64,000 nt of DNA, taken from Posidonia oceanica. Its lineage: Eukaryota; Streptophyta; Magnoliopsida; Alismatales; Posidoniaceae. Below are positions 34,780-45,615 of this stretch, piece by piece. The DNA lies in the NCBI GenBank assembly GCA_037176725.1, contig JAZBRS010000026.1, positions 150,609,501 to 150,673,500 of the forward strand, read 5' to 3'. Under the pieces are notes generated by a model. It searched no databases. It was not told where the DNA came from and was given only the letters and a program-made list of their open reading frames with translations. Positions within the stretch are counted from its first letter, which is position 1, and every line of letters starts with the position of its first letter. Position numbers and translations under genes: made by a program.

Positions 34780-34784
34780 TCATG
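34780..34784. other. Right target-site duplication of solo LTR-B (TCATG)
   Basis: Second copy of the 5-bp duplication; G2's LTR sequence resumes directly after it. Confidence 0.9.
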
Positions 34785-34977
34785 CTTTTCCTAGTTTTCC
34801 TCATCTTCCGATTTAATAGATTAGGTGGCGACTCCGAATTTGCTTTATCTTTGTTTTTTTGCCCTTTTTTTGGTTTTTTCGAGTCGAGTTTCCACCTGCT
34901 AATAGTGGCTTATTTTCGGTCGGTGCACGCAAGCTTTGGCATCGTGCATGGACGTGCCAATTTTCAGGGTTACTACA
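34785..34977 (+). mobile_element. G2 3' LTR, last 193 bp
   Basis: Resumes with CTTTTCCTAGTTTTCCTC and AGGTGGCGACTCCGAATTTG, matching the G1 and G3 LTR ends, and finishes CAGGGTTACTACA at 34977. The next base begins RNase H coding sequence of G3, so GATTG (34978-34982) is the expected target duplication of G2. Confidence 0.88.
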
Positions 34978-35769
34978 GATTGCGAAGCCAGGTACAGTAC
35001 CATGGAGAAGGTCTGCTTATTCCTTATCTGGGCGGCACAAAAACTGAGGCATTACATTATGGCCTATCCAGTTCAGCTTCTATGCTGGCATGACCCAATG
35101 AAGTTCTTCTTCCAGAAGCCAGCCATGGTAGGCAGATGCGTCAAGTGGCAGGTGTTGCTGTCTTAGTACGACATCACCTTCATTACACAGAAGTTCATGA
35201 AGGGACAAGCCATGGCAGATCATCTGGCCTACTTCCCACTGCCTGAATATCAGCCTCTACAGACATAGTTTCCTGATGAGGACATCCTGTTCACCATGGA
35301 GGATTCTGAGCGGAAGGACCTTGAAGACCAAGAGCAGTGGCAGTTGTATTTTGATGGCACCGTCAACAAAAAAGGTCAAGGTGTAGGCGTAGTATTAGCA
35401 ACGCCGTAGGGGCAGTTGATCCACTTTGCAAGAAAGTTGACCTTTGAATGCACCAACAATGAAGCAGAATACGATGCGTGCATCCTGGGACTGAAAATCG
35501 TACCCAAGCACGAGGTGCAGAAGCTGCATGTGCACGGTGACGCAATGTTGGTGATATCCCAGGTAAACGGCGACTGGAGGACAAAGGTTCTGAAGCTCGT
35601 GCCTTATCATGAACATCTGCTAAAGGTCATTGGGGAGTTCAAGAGCGTCCGCTTCGCATACATGAACAGAGCGTGGAATGCATATGCAGATGCACTAGTA
35701 ACCTTGGCGTCCTGGCTCAATATACCTGAAGACCGTGCAGTGGATGTATCAGTCACCCGCATGGAGTAG
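34978..35769 (+). pseudogene. RNase H end and second (archaeal-type) RNase H of G3
   Basis: G3's pol enters mid-gene because G2 is inserted here. 34978-35320 is the end of the ordinary RNase H and its connection (DCEARYSTMEKVCLF, VGRCVKWQVLLS). A second RNase H follows at 35335-35760: WQLYFDGTVNKKGQGVG (first Asp), CTNNEAEYDACILGL (Glu), LHVHGDAMLVISQ (Asp) and NAYADALVTLAS (last Asp). Two RNases H in tandem mark the Tat lineage of Ty3/gypsy; the second is thought to help remove template RNA. The frame is uninterrupted apart from TAG at 35164, 35266, 35407 and 35767. In G4 all four positions are CAG. Confidence 0.88.
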
Positions 35770-37059
35770 CCTGCGCATTGCATGAGCATAGAAGAGGCGG
35801 ATCCAGTAGAAGAGCAACCATGGTACCATGACATCAAGGTCATCTTGGAATCTGGCAGCCTCCCACCTGACGCCCCAACAGCAGATAGAAAGACTTTGGC
35901 ACGTCTAACGTCAAAATATGTGTTAGGAGCAGGACACCTCTACAGAAGATCCTACAACCAAATGCTCCTACGCTGCGTAGGCAAGAGAGAGGCCGACACA
36001 CTGATGCTTCAAGTCCATATAAGGACTTGCGGCCCTCACATGAATGGTGTGTCGCTAGCCAAGAAGATCATGCTTCAGGGCTACTTCTAGTCAACCATGG
36101 AAGTGGATTACTGCCAGTTTGTGTGCAGATGCCATAACTGTCAGATCCATGGGAATTTCATCCATGCTCCCCTACAGGAGCTGCATAGCATGTCATTGCC
36201 ATGGTCCTTCTTGACCTGGGGGATAGATGTCATTGGAGCGATCCATCCTGCAGCCTCCAATGGTCACCGCTTCATCCTCGTGGCGATCGACTATTTTACC
36301 AAGTGGGTGGAAGCAGCCTCCTACAAGGCTGTCACTGCCGTGGCGATGGAAAAATTCATCCGAAACAATATCATCGCCCAGTATGGGGTCCCACACGCAC
36401 TCATCTCTGATAATGGCACAAATTTTATAGCCAAGAGAATCGAGGAATACCTACACAGCTTCAAGATCAAGCATCACAGGTCCTCGCTTTATCGACCGCA
36501 GATGAATGATGCAGTGGAGTCTGCCAACAAGAACCATGTGAAGATCCTGAAGAGGATGGCAGAAACTCATAAGGACTGGCACGACAAGCTTCCGTACGCG
36601 CTCTGGGCGTACAGGACATCAGTCCGAACCTTGATAGGAGCAACCTCGTACTCACTGGTGTACGGCATGGAGGTAGTGTTACCTGTTGAAATGGAGATCC
36701 CATCACTGCAGATCTTATGGGAAGCTGAGCTAGAGGAGGCAGAATGTGTTGAAGACCACTGCATCTAGCTAAATCTGATTGATGAGTATAGGCTGCAAGC
36801 CATGCATCATGTCCAGTGCTATCAGGAGCGAGCGGCCAGGGCATACCAGAAGAAGGTTTGGTCCAGAAGCTTCCAGCCTAGAGATTTGGTCTTGCGAGCC
36901 ATTCATCTCATAGATAGCCGAGACAAATTCTGGCCCAATTGGCGCAGCCCCTTTGTGATTAAGCGGGTCTTCTCTGGTGGCACAACAATCCTTGAGGACA
37001 TGGACCAGGTTGAGCAGTTAGAACTGGTCAACTCATGCTACCTCAAGAAGTACTACTAG
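35770..37059 (+). pseudogene. Integrase of G3
   Basis: Continues the same frame. The zinc-binding part has His and Cys ligands visible in LMLQVHIRTCGPH and CHNCQIHG (about 36006-36160). The catalytic core has GIDVIGAIHP (Asp), LISDNGTNF (Asp) and DAVESANKN (Glu). The C-terminal part includes FWPNWRSPFVI and ends LKKYY with TAG at 37057, where G1 has KKYYQ, so the real stop was probably one codon later. Internal TAGs are at 36088 (G4 has TGG) and 36766 (G1 and G4 have CAA). There is no frameshift in about 690 codons from 34978, so this copy decayed by point mutation. Confidence 0.9.
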
Positions 37060-38265
37060 TAACCTGGAGCCGCCCTCACCTTACAGAGCCTTTCTTTTCC
37101 TTTACTCTATCTCATGCATTCAACTACTTTCATGCATTCTTAGATTCGCATACTTCGTTAGTCAAAAAAAGAAGAAAAAAAAATAAGAAAAGAAAAAAGA
37201 AGAAAAAAGAAAAAAGGAATCATGCATTACAATCATAGCCCAGTGTTGAAAACCAGAAGTGCTTGCCTGCTCTAGAAAGAGTCTACTCTACCTCACCTGA
37301 CACTACTTAGATGTCCTAACTAGTGAGGGAGCCACCACTCAGTGAGGACAGGTGAAATGCCCAAACCCCCTAGGACTTACACCTCTAGAGGGAGATAAAA
37401 TGCTAGGGTGTGAGAGAGAGTGTGAGCTAGAAAAATACATGTCTACGCATGGGCATAAAAAAAAAAAGACAGAAGGCGAAGACAGAAGTCAGCCCTAGAG
37501 ATAGAGGCGAACAAGCGTAACTCCATCCCTCCAACTTACCTTGGAGAGGAGTCGAAGTTCACGCTTGGGGAATCCATAAATCCTATAGGGCCTAGCCACT
37601 CCTATCTAGCAACAGCTCCACTGCCTCAGACCAGGCTCCCATTACCTCCAAGCTAGAGATAGGGGAAACCTGCACGCCTATATGGGAGCAAAAGAAAAAT
37701 GAAAATAAAGAGAAAAGAGTAGGTGTAGGTCCTTGAGAATTTGGCATGAAGCCTGTCCTCACTACACCACCATCTTAACACTGAACCCCCAAAATCATCA
37801 CCCAATCCAGAGTGCCACCGACAGTTAGGAGTCCGAGTAGAGTCTGGTGAGTCAGTGACCGCTCCTTTCCTTTGCAGCAAGCATCAAGCACTCCATATAC
37901 TGAGGGCAATAGAAATATAGCATAAATCATTCATGCATCTACCAAGTATCAATCATCCTTTCTGCTCTTTCCTTCCCCCTCTGCAAGGTCCAGCATGGCG
38001 CTGGGACAGTACTCTACCAAAGGCAAGTTGACTGCCTTTGAACCTTTTGGTCCAAGCTCCCACCAGCTCGCCCGGTCGTCGCTCAATCCAAGCAACAGCA
38101 CAAGCCCTGGGACAGGTCATCACTACCGGCACAGCTGTTTGGGATGTATGTTTGTAGCTAGAGGTAGAATGGTCGCTTTAGAGGTAGCAAGACAACTTCG
38201 GCACATCGAGGTCCCTCAAGGACCGTCGGGCATGCATAGCCCATTACTACCAGTATTCCCTTTGC

Positions 38266-38371
38266 GACTTCGCCCTAAGTGGACGAAGTCCCTTTTGCTT
38301 GTTTCCTCGCTCCGTGCGGACGAGGACAAGTGTGCTTCTTTGTGCGGCTCCGCCCTACGCAAATGGAGTCC
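38266..38371 (+). repeat. Three tandem hairpins with different arms (G3 spacer)
   Basis: GACTTCGCCCTAAGT..., CCTCGCTCCGTGCGGACGAGG and GGCTCCGCCCTACGC... share a CTCCG/CGCCCT-like inner part and a GGACG or GGAG 3' side, but the arms differ and remain complementary. A similar type occurs at about 18026 (CTTGCTCCCC...GGGGACAAG). Confidence 0.6.
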
Positions 38372-38499
38372 CTTTGCATGACTGAATGTGCTTGGATTCT
38401 ATGATCTAAATGTTAGCTGCAATATGAACTGCTTTTACCAGCTTTGAAATGTGAGTCTGCCCCTTTAAGAGCCTGTGATACATGTCTATGAATGATCTG

Positions 38500-38523
38500 A
38501 TGGACCACAGTCTTGATTGCAGG
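38500..38523 (+). promoter_or_regulatory. Candidate 3' splice site ahead of the G3 PMD ORF
   Basis: CTGATGGACCACAGTCTTGA then TTGCAG before GTACCTAAAG, 94 bases upstream of the ATG. It matches G1 (14739-14766) and G4 (minus, 57485). Confidence 0.4.
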
Positions 38524-38617
38524 TACCTAAAGATTTTGCACCAGTCTTCTGCTCAGAGTCACGGGCCGTGCGACCGACTCCTCTTTCAGGTGTCCTTTTC
38601 CTCCTGCTGCATGTGAA

Positions 38618-39820
38618 ATGGGTTTCCCCACACTGGTAACCCTGACACACTGTTCTGGCGTCCTTCGAGGATGGATTGGTGAGCTCACTAAAGGTGACCA
38701 CGAGAAGTTGCGCTTGTGGGGCCTTCCGTCCAAACTTTTGAAGATATCTAAGGTGGAGATGAGCCAACATCTCCTGTACGCTAATGCAAGATTCAGGAAA
38801 CCAGCACATCATGTTTTCCGCTTTGGTCGAACGGAGTTGACACCCACGCTGGAGGAAGTATGTCGGATCTGCGACTTCTCCAAGCTTATGGGTCCAACCG
38901 TGTTCATGAAGCGGGATGGGTATATTGCGGTCCTGAGTTGGCTAACCGGACTCTCCACTATTGACTGCAAAGAGAGGATGATCTGCACCGACGGGCCCAC
39001 ACCAATGCTCTGCCTGGTTTTCTTCGATCAAGTCGCCAAAAAGCGTGCCATGCTCGGAGATAAACTATGACTTCGATGCTTTGTTACCCGCTTCTTAGGG
39101 GAGCTGATCTTCAGCCACGGCTGGATGATGGTTGCAATTGAGATTGCTGAGATCACACTTGCCGTGGTGACTCGGTAGATCGACCTGGCACTTTTAGTTC
39201 TAGCGGAAACTTATCGCGGACTAGACCGCATCTCATACCACTGCCGCAACTTCCACGGCTGTGGGTCCTTGGTGCAAGTTTGGCTGGCTGGACACCTGGG
39301 GATGTTTATTCTGCGCCCACAAAGAATGGCCTTCGAAGCTTATTGCAGCAGCAGCCATGCTCGAGCTATTCAAAGCATCCGCGAGGAATACGAGAAGCTG
39401 GCAAAGCTAACCGAGGATGCAGTAACCTGGCGCATCGTCCCATGCACTGTTGAATCTTTCACTATCTTCTTTAGCGCTCGCGACACGTGACTGGTTATGC
39501 TGCCGGAGTTCACCGAAGGTGTTGAGTATCATCCCATTCGGGTGATGTGGCAGTTTGGATTCCAACAGGGTGCCTTTGTCGAGAGTACAGCACCCGAGCT
39601 CCTTCGGCTTTATCCGCTCAACTCAACTACCATGACGACGGAGCTGGCCCGCCTGATGCGCCATGGTACCTAGTCGACAGACATTGCGGCTGTGAAAGGC
39701 TCAAGGTGCACTCTTGAATATGTGACTGAGGTGCAGGAGCTCTGGTCCATCAACGAGATTCCACCTGGCGCCTCTTTGTTCAGTGATACCAGGAGCTCCA
39801 AGAAAGCGCAAACTGGTTAA
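38618..39820 (+). pseudogene. PMD-like protein of G3, full length with point stops
   Basis: From ATG 38618 (MGFPTLVTLTHCSG) to TAA 39818, 401 codons in one frame: the best-preserved copy by length. In-frame stops are TGA 39068, TAG 39176 (G1 and G4 have CAA or CAG there), TGA 39488 and TAG 39671. Motifs match G1: HVFRFGRTELTPTLEEV, VCRICDFSKLMG, SYHCRNFHGCGSL, FEAYCSSSHA, VTWRIVP and FGFQQGAFVE. No frameshift has occurred, while the flanking non-coding DNA has many indels between copies, so the ORF was probably coding until recently. Its position after integrase and before the PPT is the same in all three elements. Confidence 0.78.
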
Positions 39821-40281
39821 GGCACTTGCGCAGCTGCACGCCCTATTTAGGGCTTATTGTATCTTGTCCTGATTGACTATGGGCATGTAATCAAGACTTA
39901 TTCATTGTGAAGATCTTTGTTGTGCCATTTGCTTATGTGTTAAGTTTGCCTTTCATAACTTGATGCATGCATGTTCTTCCAAATCACATCTTGAGTTGCC
40001 TATCCAGTTTGCTGCCAGAATACGGCATGATACTGTATTGGAGAGCCCCTGTGTTTTATCAAAATATCAGAATCTCTGTAGATTAATGCCAGAACTACTC
40101 CAAGCAACTCCCAGGTAGGATACTCAACTGCAGCATCCACCAATCGCCATGGGATCAAGCAAAGCCGCCGAGCACTCTCAGCCAGATCTTCACCCGGGCC
40201 AGTATCCCTTAACTATTCATTCGGCAAATACGTCAGTTTTGTTCGTTCCTCGCATTTCGATGCCAAGGGCACTTCGATTGT

Positions 40282-40310
40282 CCCCTGGTATCCGTTCTTG
40301 ATACCAGGGG
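40282..40310 (+). repeat. Perfect 11-bp-stem hairpin (G3)
   Basis: CCCCTGGTATC - CGTTCTT - GATACCAGGGG. Same place and nearly the same stem as in G1 and G4, with a different loop sequence and length (7 versus 5). Confidence 0.8.
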
Positions 40311-40344
40311 CATCTTTTCTGCTGCCCATTGGTATCACTTTTTA

Positions 40345-42195
40345 TTTGCTTTTCGGTCGATGAGTCCGAAACTCATCCTTTCTAGTCGATAAGTCCGAAA
40401 CTTATCACTTTTCATTTGCCTTTCCGGTTGATGAGTCCGAAACTCATCTTTTCCAGTCGATAAGTCCGAAACTTATCACTTTTTATTTGCTTTTCCGGTT
40501 GATGAGTCCAAAACTCATTCTTTTCGATCGATAAGTCCAAAACTTATCACTTTTTATTTGCTTTTCTGGTCGATGAGTCCGAAACTCATCTTTTCTGGTC
40601 GATAAGTCCGAAACTTATCCTTTCTGGTCGATAAGTCCGAAACTTATCACTTTGCATTTTCCTTTGCGGTTGATGAGTTCGAAACTTATCCTTTCTGGTC
40701 GATAAGTCTGAAACTTATCCTTTTCGGTCGATAAGTCCGAAAATTATCACTTTGCATTTTCCTTTACGGTTGATAAGTCCGAAACTTATCCTTTCCGATC
40801 GATAAGTCCGAAACTTATCACTTTTTATTTGCTTTTCTTGTCGATGAGTCCGAAACACATCCTTTCCGGTCGATAAGTCTGAAACTTATCCTTTCCGGTC
40901 GATAAGTCCGAAACTTATCACTTTGCATTTTCCTTTGCGGTCAATAAGTCTGAAACTTATCCTTTTCGATCGATAAGTCTGAAACTTATCACTTTGCATT
41001 TTCCTTTGGGATCGATGAGTCCGAAACTCATCCTTTCCGGTCGATAAGTCCAAAACTTATCCTTTCTAGTCGATAAGTCCGAAACTTATCACTTTGCATT
41101 TTCCTTTGTGGTCGATGAGTCCGAAACTCATCCTTTCCGGTCGATGAGTCCGAAACTTATCCTTTCCGGTCGATAAGTCCGAAACTTATCACTTTGCATT
41201 TTCCTTTGCCATCGATGAGTCCGAAACTCATCCTTTTTGGTCGATGAGTCCGAAACTCATCCTTTTCAGTCGACAAGTTCAAAACTTATCACTTTTCATT
41301 TGCTTTTTCGGTCGATGAGTCCGAAACTCATCCTTTCCGGTCGATAAGTCTGAAACTTATCACTTTTCATTTTCTTTTTCGGTTGATGAGTCCAAAACTC
41401 ATCCTTTCTGGTTGATAAGTCTGAAACTTATCCTTTCTAGTCGATAAGTCTGAAACTTATCACTTTGCATTTTCTTTTGCGGTCGATAAGTCTGAAACTT
41501 ATCCTTTCCGGTCGATAAGTCCAAAACTTATCACTTTGCATTTTCCTTTGCGGTCGATGAGTTCGAAACTCATCATTTCCGGTCGATAAGTCCGAAACTT
41601 ATCCTTTTTGGTCGATAAGTCCGAAGCTTATCACTTTGCATTTTCCTTTGCAGTTGATGAGTCCAAAACTCATCCTTTCCGGTCGATGAGTCCGAAACTT
41701 ATCCTTTTCGATCGATCAGTCTGAAACTTATCACTTTGCATTTTCCTTTGCAGTCGATGAGTCTGGAACTCATCCTTTTCGATCGATGAGTCCAAAACTC
41801 ATCGTTTCCGGTCGATAAGTCCGAAGCATGTCACTTTTCATTTGCTTTTCTGATCGATGAGTCCGAAACTCATCGTTTTCGGTCGATATGTCTGAAACTT
41901 ATCACTTTTCATTTGCTTTTTCGGTTGATGAGTCCGAAACTCATCCTTTCCGGTCTATAAGTCCAGAACTTTTCACTTTTCATTTGCTTTTCCGGTCGAT
42001 GAGTCCGAAACTCATCCTTTCCGATCGATAAGTCCAAAACTTATCACTTTTCATTTGCTTTTCCAATCGATGAGTCTGAAACTCATCCTTTCCGGTTGAT
42101 AAGTCCGAAACTTATCACTTTTTATTTACTTCTCCGGTCGAGAGCTCCGAAACCTATATAATTGATCACATCCTGCCCTCTCCGGTTGATAAGTT
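40345..42195 (+). repeat. Hairpin array of G3, GATAAG/CTTATC and GATGAG/CTCATC types
   Basis: Roughly sixty units of GTCGATAAGTCCGAAACTTA TC and GTCGATGAGTCCGAAACTCA TC, joined by CTTTCCG or CACTTTGCATTTTCCTTTG linkers. The loop TCCGAAA is nearly constant. The fourth arm base is A with T opposite, or G with C opposite; only a minority of units mix the two (for example at 41140 and 41690). Units often alternate in groups of two or three. Confidence 0.93.
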
Positions 42196-42733
42196 CGATA
42201 CTCGCCAATTATCATCCTTTGCATGACTTCACTCCGGGCGAATAGAGTCCTGCTTGCTTACTTCCTCGGGTGAGGACAAGCTATCCTTTTCCCTCTTGTC
42301 AAGCATCCCTTGGGCTGATAACCCAAACTATCTGGTGATGAGTCCGTCAACTCCCCGGGCTGATAACCCAAACTATCCGGTGATGAGTCTACCAACTCAT
42401 AACCCATTGCACCAGCATCACATGCTAGGTAGTAACACTAGCATCACATGCACAATAGCACCTCTCACTCTTCCCATCCCTAGCAGAGTCAAACATCCTC
42501 GCACACGCATGCATTGTCCACGTCTCCCTAGTGGGGTTCAGCACGATAAGTATTAGTAACATGTCTCATCAGCATTTGCATCTGCATTTGCATCCGCATT
42601 GCGGCAACGGGTCATGACTTTCGGTGCATCCGCCGGATAAGTGACTCATGCCAATAGCGTCGATGCTCCTGCTGGCTCGGGCAGGGTGTCTTCTCAACCA
42701 TGAGCAACAGCCTTGGTTCCCTTGACCTCGCTC

Positions 42734-42746
42734 AGGGAGGGGCATC
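42734..42746 (+). promoter_or_regulatory. Polypurine tract of G3
   Basis: AGGGAGGGGCATC directly before TGTTGACACCCCG. Confidence 0.85.
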
Positions 42747-44922
42747 TGTTGACACCCCGTTTTGGCAACTAGACGTTGGTGGTTCTCTCTGGAAGCTCGC
42801 TCGGATCAAGGCTTGGCAATCCAAACCCTAACCCCCACTTAAACCACCTTCTCACCCAATTCAAACCCCACTCAAACCCTAAACCTAGACCTAAACCTAC
42901 CCAAACCCAGTTTACACCAAAGCCCACAACTCTATCAACCCAAAAGCCCAACTCCAAAGCCCAACAGGCCTAGTCCACTGGATCTCATGCTCAGTCACCT
43001 GTCCTAGTAGCGAGTAGTGCTGTCGCCTCTTATAGTGGCGACTCGGATTGTCGCCACTGTGAGGGGCGACTCACTATGAGAAATAAAGCAGCTGCACCAC
43101 CCGTTTGAACTCTCCCGCGCCGCACGTTTGGATGCTTCCGGCCACTCCACCCACGTCGCCCTGACACCACCATGTCCTCCCATGACCTCGCCTCCACGAT
43201 CTCCCCCCACCTTGCCCTGCCACTGAGACCTTCTGTGCGCCTTGACCAAACAAAAATCACCACTGAACCCATTTTCCACCACCACCGTCGAACCAAGAGA
43301 GAGCCAGAGAATTCCGAGCGTTCCTGAGAGCACTAGAGCTTCCCCTCATGCGAGTGAGAGCCCCCATTGTGTTCCCCAGCTGCCAAGCCACCGTTTCATA
43401 GCTCCCAACGCTCATCGTTGCCACGTCGAGCCTGCCGCCGGCGCCGCACCCATTTCGCCGTCCGTCTCTCCGGCTGGCTACACAGGTGGTTGCTCTTCCC
43501 CTTCAGCATGCTTGAACCCCTAGGAACCTTCCTGGCCTTCTTCACCTGCTCCCCGTGCTCTCGGCCGTCCCCTCGGTCGGTGACGTGTGGCGACGCCGGC
43601 GAGCTCCGAGCGGAGGCAGGAAATAGGCTGTGGCCACCCCCACTTGTTTGCTTTGCGTCCCTCGTCTCCCTCTCAACCTCCAGTAACTTCCCAGCCTGGT
43701 TTTACGGATCGCCGGCTGCTTCCATGGTTGGAATTCGTCAAACTCCGGCGACAAAGAGGAGGGGGACAGGTGGAGCAATCCACTTGCCCGTTTCCCACAC
43801 TGAAAGTGTGGATGTGATCATGGGAATGCCATGCTGCTTCCCCGATCAACGGCAGCATGTTTCGCGACGCCTGCGTCGCGTAGTTCGACGTCGAAATTCA
43901 TCTCTGGAATTGTCACTTGCCGTTGTTTGAGCCAGCGTATCTCGTTGCTTAGGCAACCATTTTGTATGCTAATTATATGCTTGTACTCATGGATGTATGC
44001 TCTTTATTTTCTTGTGTTTAGTTGCATGATTTGCATCGCTGGAGGCACAAGGTTTGGCGATGATGTTTGGCCTCTGGACTGCCAGGTTAGTCGCCGTTCT
44101 AAGCGACGACTCAGCCTGTGGTTCAGGCAGTCCCTTGGCCGGACTTTGGGCTGGCGTATCTCGTGGCTCGAGCATCGATTTTGCATGCCGATTGTTTGGT
44201 TTTGTTCCTAGATGTGCCGCCTACATTTCCATGTTTTTTGTTCCCTGTTTTGCAATGTTTGTATGCTATTTTAGAGGTGATGAAGTTGACTGTCTAAGGC
44301 AGTCTGCAGAGGGCCCTGTCGCCTCTCTCACAGGCAACTTGTGCTGCCGCCATTCCAACCGGCTACGTGCCTTGTCGCCTTGATGGCCGGCGACTGATGC
44401 TTGAGCTCAGACAGTAGACAGCCACCTATTTGCTGCTTTGCCTTAACTTGCTTTCCTCCTGTTTTGTTTTCCTAGCTTATTCATTATTATATCATGTTGA
44501 TTTAACTTTAATTAGGCATTTTGGCATGGTTTTACTAAGCTTTGCATGGTTTATAAATGCATCTTGCATACCTCCCTCAGGCGAGCATAAACTGGCGTTA
44601 TACGCCAACATTAGCCACACAAGAGCGGTTTGGCCAAGAAAGACCGACTTCCTCGGGCGTATTGGGGGTGCATAACACCTTCCCCATGTGTAACAGGAGT
44701 CCTTACCCTTTCTCTGGACCGCAATGACTTTGTGTCACATCCCTTGCATTGTTTTATCACTTTGCATGCTTTTCCGGTTTTCCTTATCTTTCTGGTTTTC
44801 AAATAGACTAGGTGGCGACTCCCATTTTTTGTTTCTTCTCTTCAGCTTTCGCCTGTTTTCTGCATCTTTTCGCCGTGACCTGCCTTTCGGCAATCGAGCC
44901 GTCCAGTTGCATGGTTACAGCA
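42747..44922 (+). mobile_element. G3 3' LTR, 2176 bp
   Basis: Starts TGTTGACACCCCGTTTTGGC and ends GGTTACAGCA (other copies end GGTTACTACA or GGATTACTACA). It is the shortest LTR of the family here. It lacks the long A/C-rich tract of G1 but keeps a C-rich start, a GC-rich block (43090-43485) ending in ACACAG|GTGGTT, a 219-bp duplication (43935-44372), the conserved block (44635-44730) and AGGTGGCGACTCCCA near the end. TCCAA (44923-44927) is the expected target duplication. Confidence 0.85.
43935..44372 (+). repeat. Two-copy 219-bp repeat in G3 LTR
   Basis: GCGTATCTCG starts at 43935 and again at 44154, each followed by a diverged TTTTGTATGC/TTTTGCATGC segment. It occupies the same slot as the 30-bp arrays of other copies. 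Confidence 0.55.
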
Positions 44923-45615
44923 TCCAAATCATACTAATATTTATAGATATTTAGTAAGCTCCCCCTCACTTTAAGCATAGATATTTTTTTGTCAAAATTT
45001 ACTAATTGTTAAAAGATACTAATTGTTAAAAAAATACCAATTGTTGGAAAATATTCAATGTTGATACCATAATTGTTGGGATATTTAATATATTCAATGT
45101 GCTTCCCCTATCGATGAGCATGGATAAATAAAATTTATTCTAAAATAGATTATAAAGATTAATAACAATTCATTTCAAAGTATTTTTCATAAAGCTCCCA
45201 TTTTCATAAAGTATGTATAAAAAAAATAGTTCAATGAAAATCATAGCAAAATACTAATAAAGATTCAAGAATAAGATACCAATAATCAATATGACCACAA
45301 GTCATAATTAACAAAAAATTTATCAAGAAATAAAAAACAGACTTCTAGTCAATTCGACAGACCGAATCAGGAGATTTCGGTATTCCGATCCAAAAACGGT
45401 ATTCCGAACCAGTTTGAAAATTTAAAACAGAGATAAATTTTTAGGGAATAATACAAATTGTTTGTAATGTAAATTCATGATAAATTAAGTGAAATTCCAT
45501 CCAAATAATTTCATTAATCAATAAATTTAAAACAATTAAAAACATCATTTTTAATGGGATTTCCAATATTTGTCAATGATTAATAGTCCCATGTACCTTC
45601 TCATTCTTGGAGAAA
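44923..45615 (-). mobile_element. Copia element C1, 3' internal part (non-coding)
   Basis: AT-rich, no ORF. On the minus strand it follows the gag stop and ends near GTGAGGGGGAGC (44952-44963), a purine tract like the PPT of copia elements, just before G3's LTR. No pol domain is seen between gag and this point. C1's 3' LTR is presumably left of G3's other end, outside the window. Confidence 0.55.

Larger units (their letters stand above)
37060..38617 (+). other. Conserved spacer between pol and PMD (G3)
   Basis: Holds the two blocks shared with G1 and G4 (37290-37400 and 37735-37890), an A/G-rich run (37165-37215), and a G3-specific part (38000-38380) with three hairpins in a row: GACTTCG/CGAAGTC (38266-38290), CCTCG/CGAGG (38305-38325) and GGCTCC/GGAGTCC (38346-38371). 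It ends in the candidate splice site at 38500-38523. ORFs in it are short and not shared. Confidence 0.65.
39821..42733 (+). other. G3 3' UTR
   Basis: Non-coding. It has a 450-bp lead, the perfect 11-bp hairpin (40282-40310), the long hairpin array (40345-42195), then hairpin-like CTCCGGGCGAATAGAGTCC (42231) and GGCTGATAACCCAAACTATC (42313, 42359), GCATT-rich sequence, and the pre-PPT block (42600-42733) with GGGTGTCTTCTCAACC at 42684. Confidence 0.75.

Noticed and set aside
40345..42195. Hammerhead ribozyme cores in GTTGATGAGTCCGAAAC units
   Set aside because: CTGATGA...GAAAC is the hammerhead core and the units look close, but stem II is absent (only GTCC), the first core base is usually wrong, and many units read GATAAG, which breaks the core while keeping the simple hairpin. 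Pairing of the arms explains the pattern better.
43367..43930. 187-codon plus ORF in G3 LTR
   Set aside because: Not seen in other LTRs; crosses the GC-rich block edge; composition explains it.
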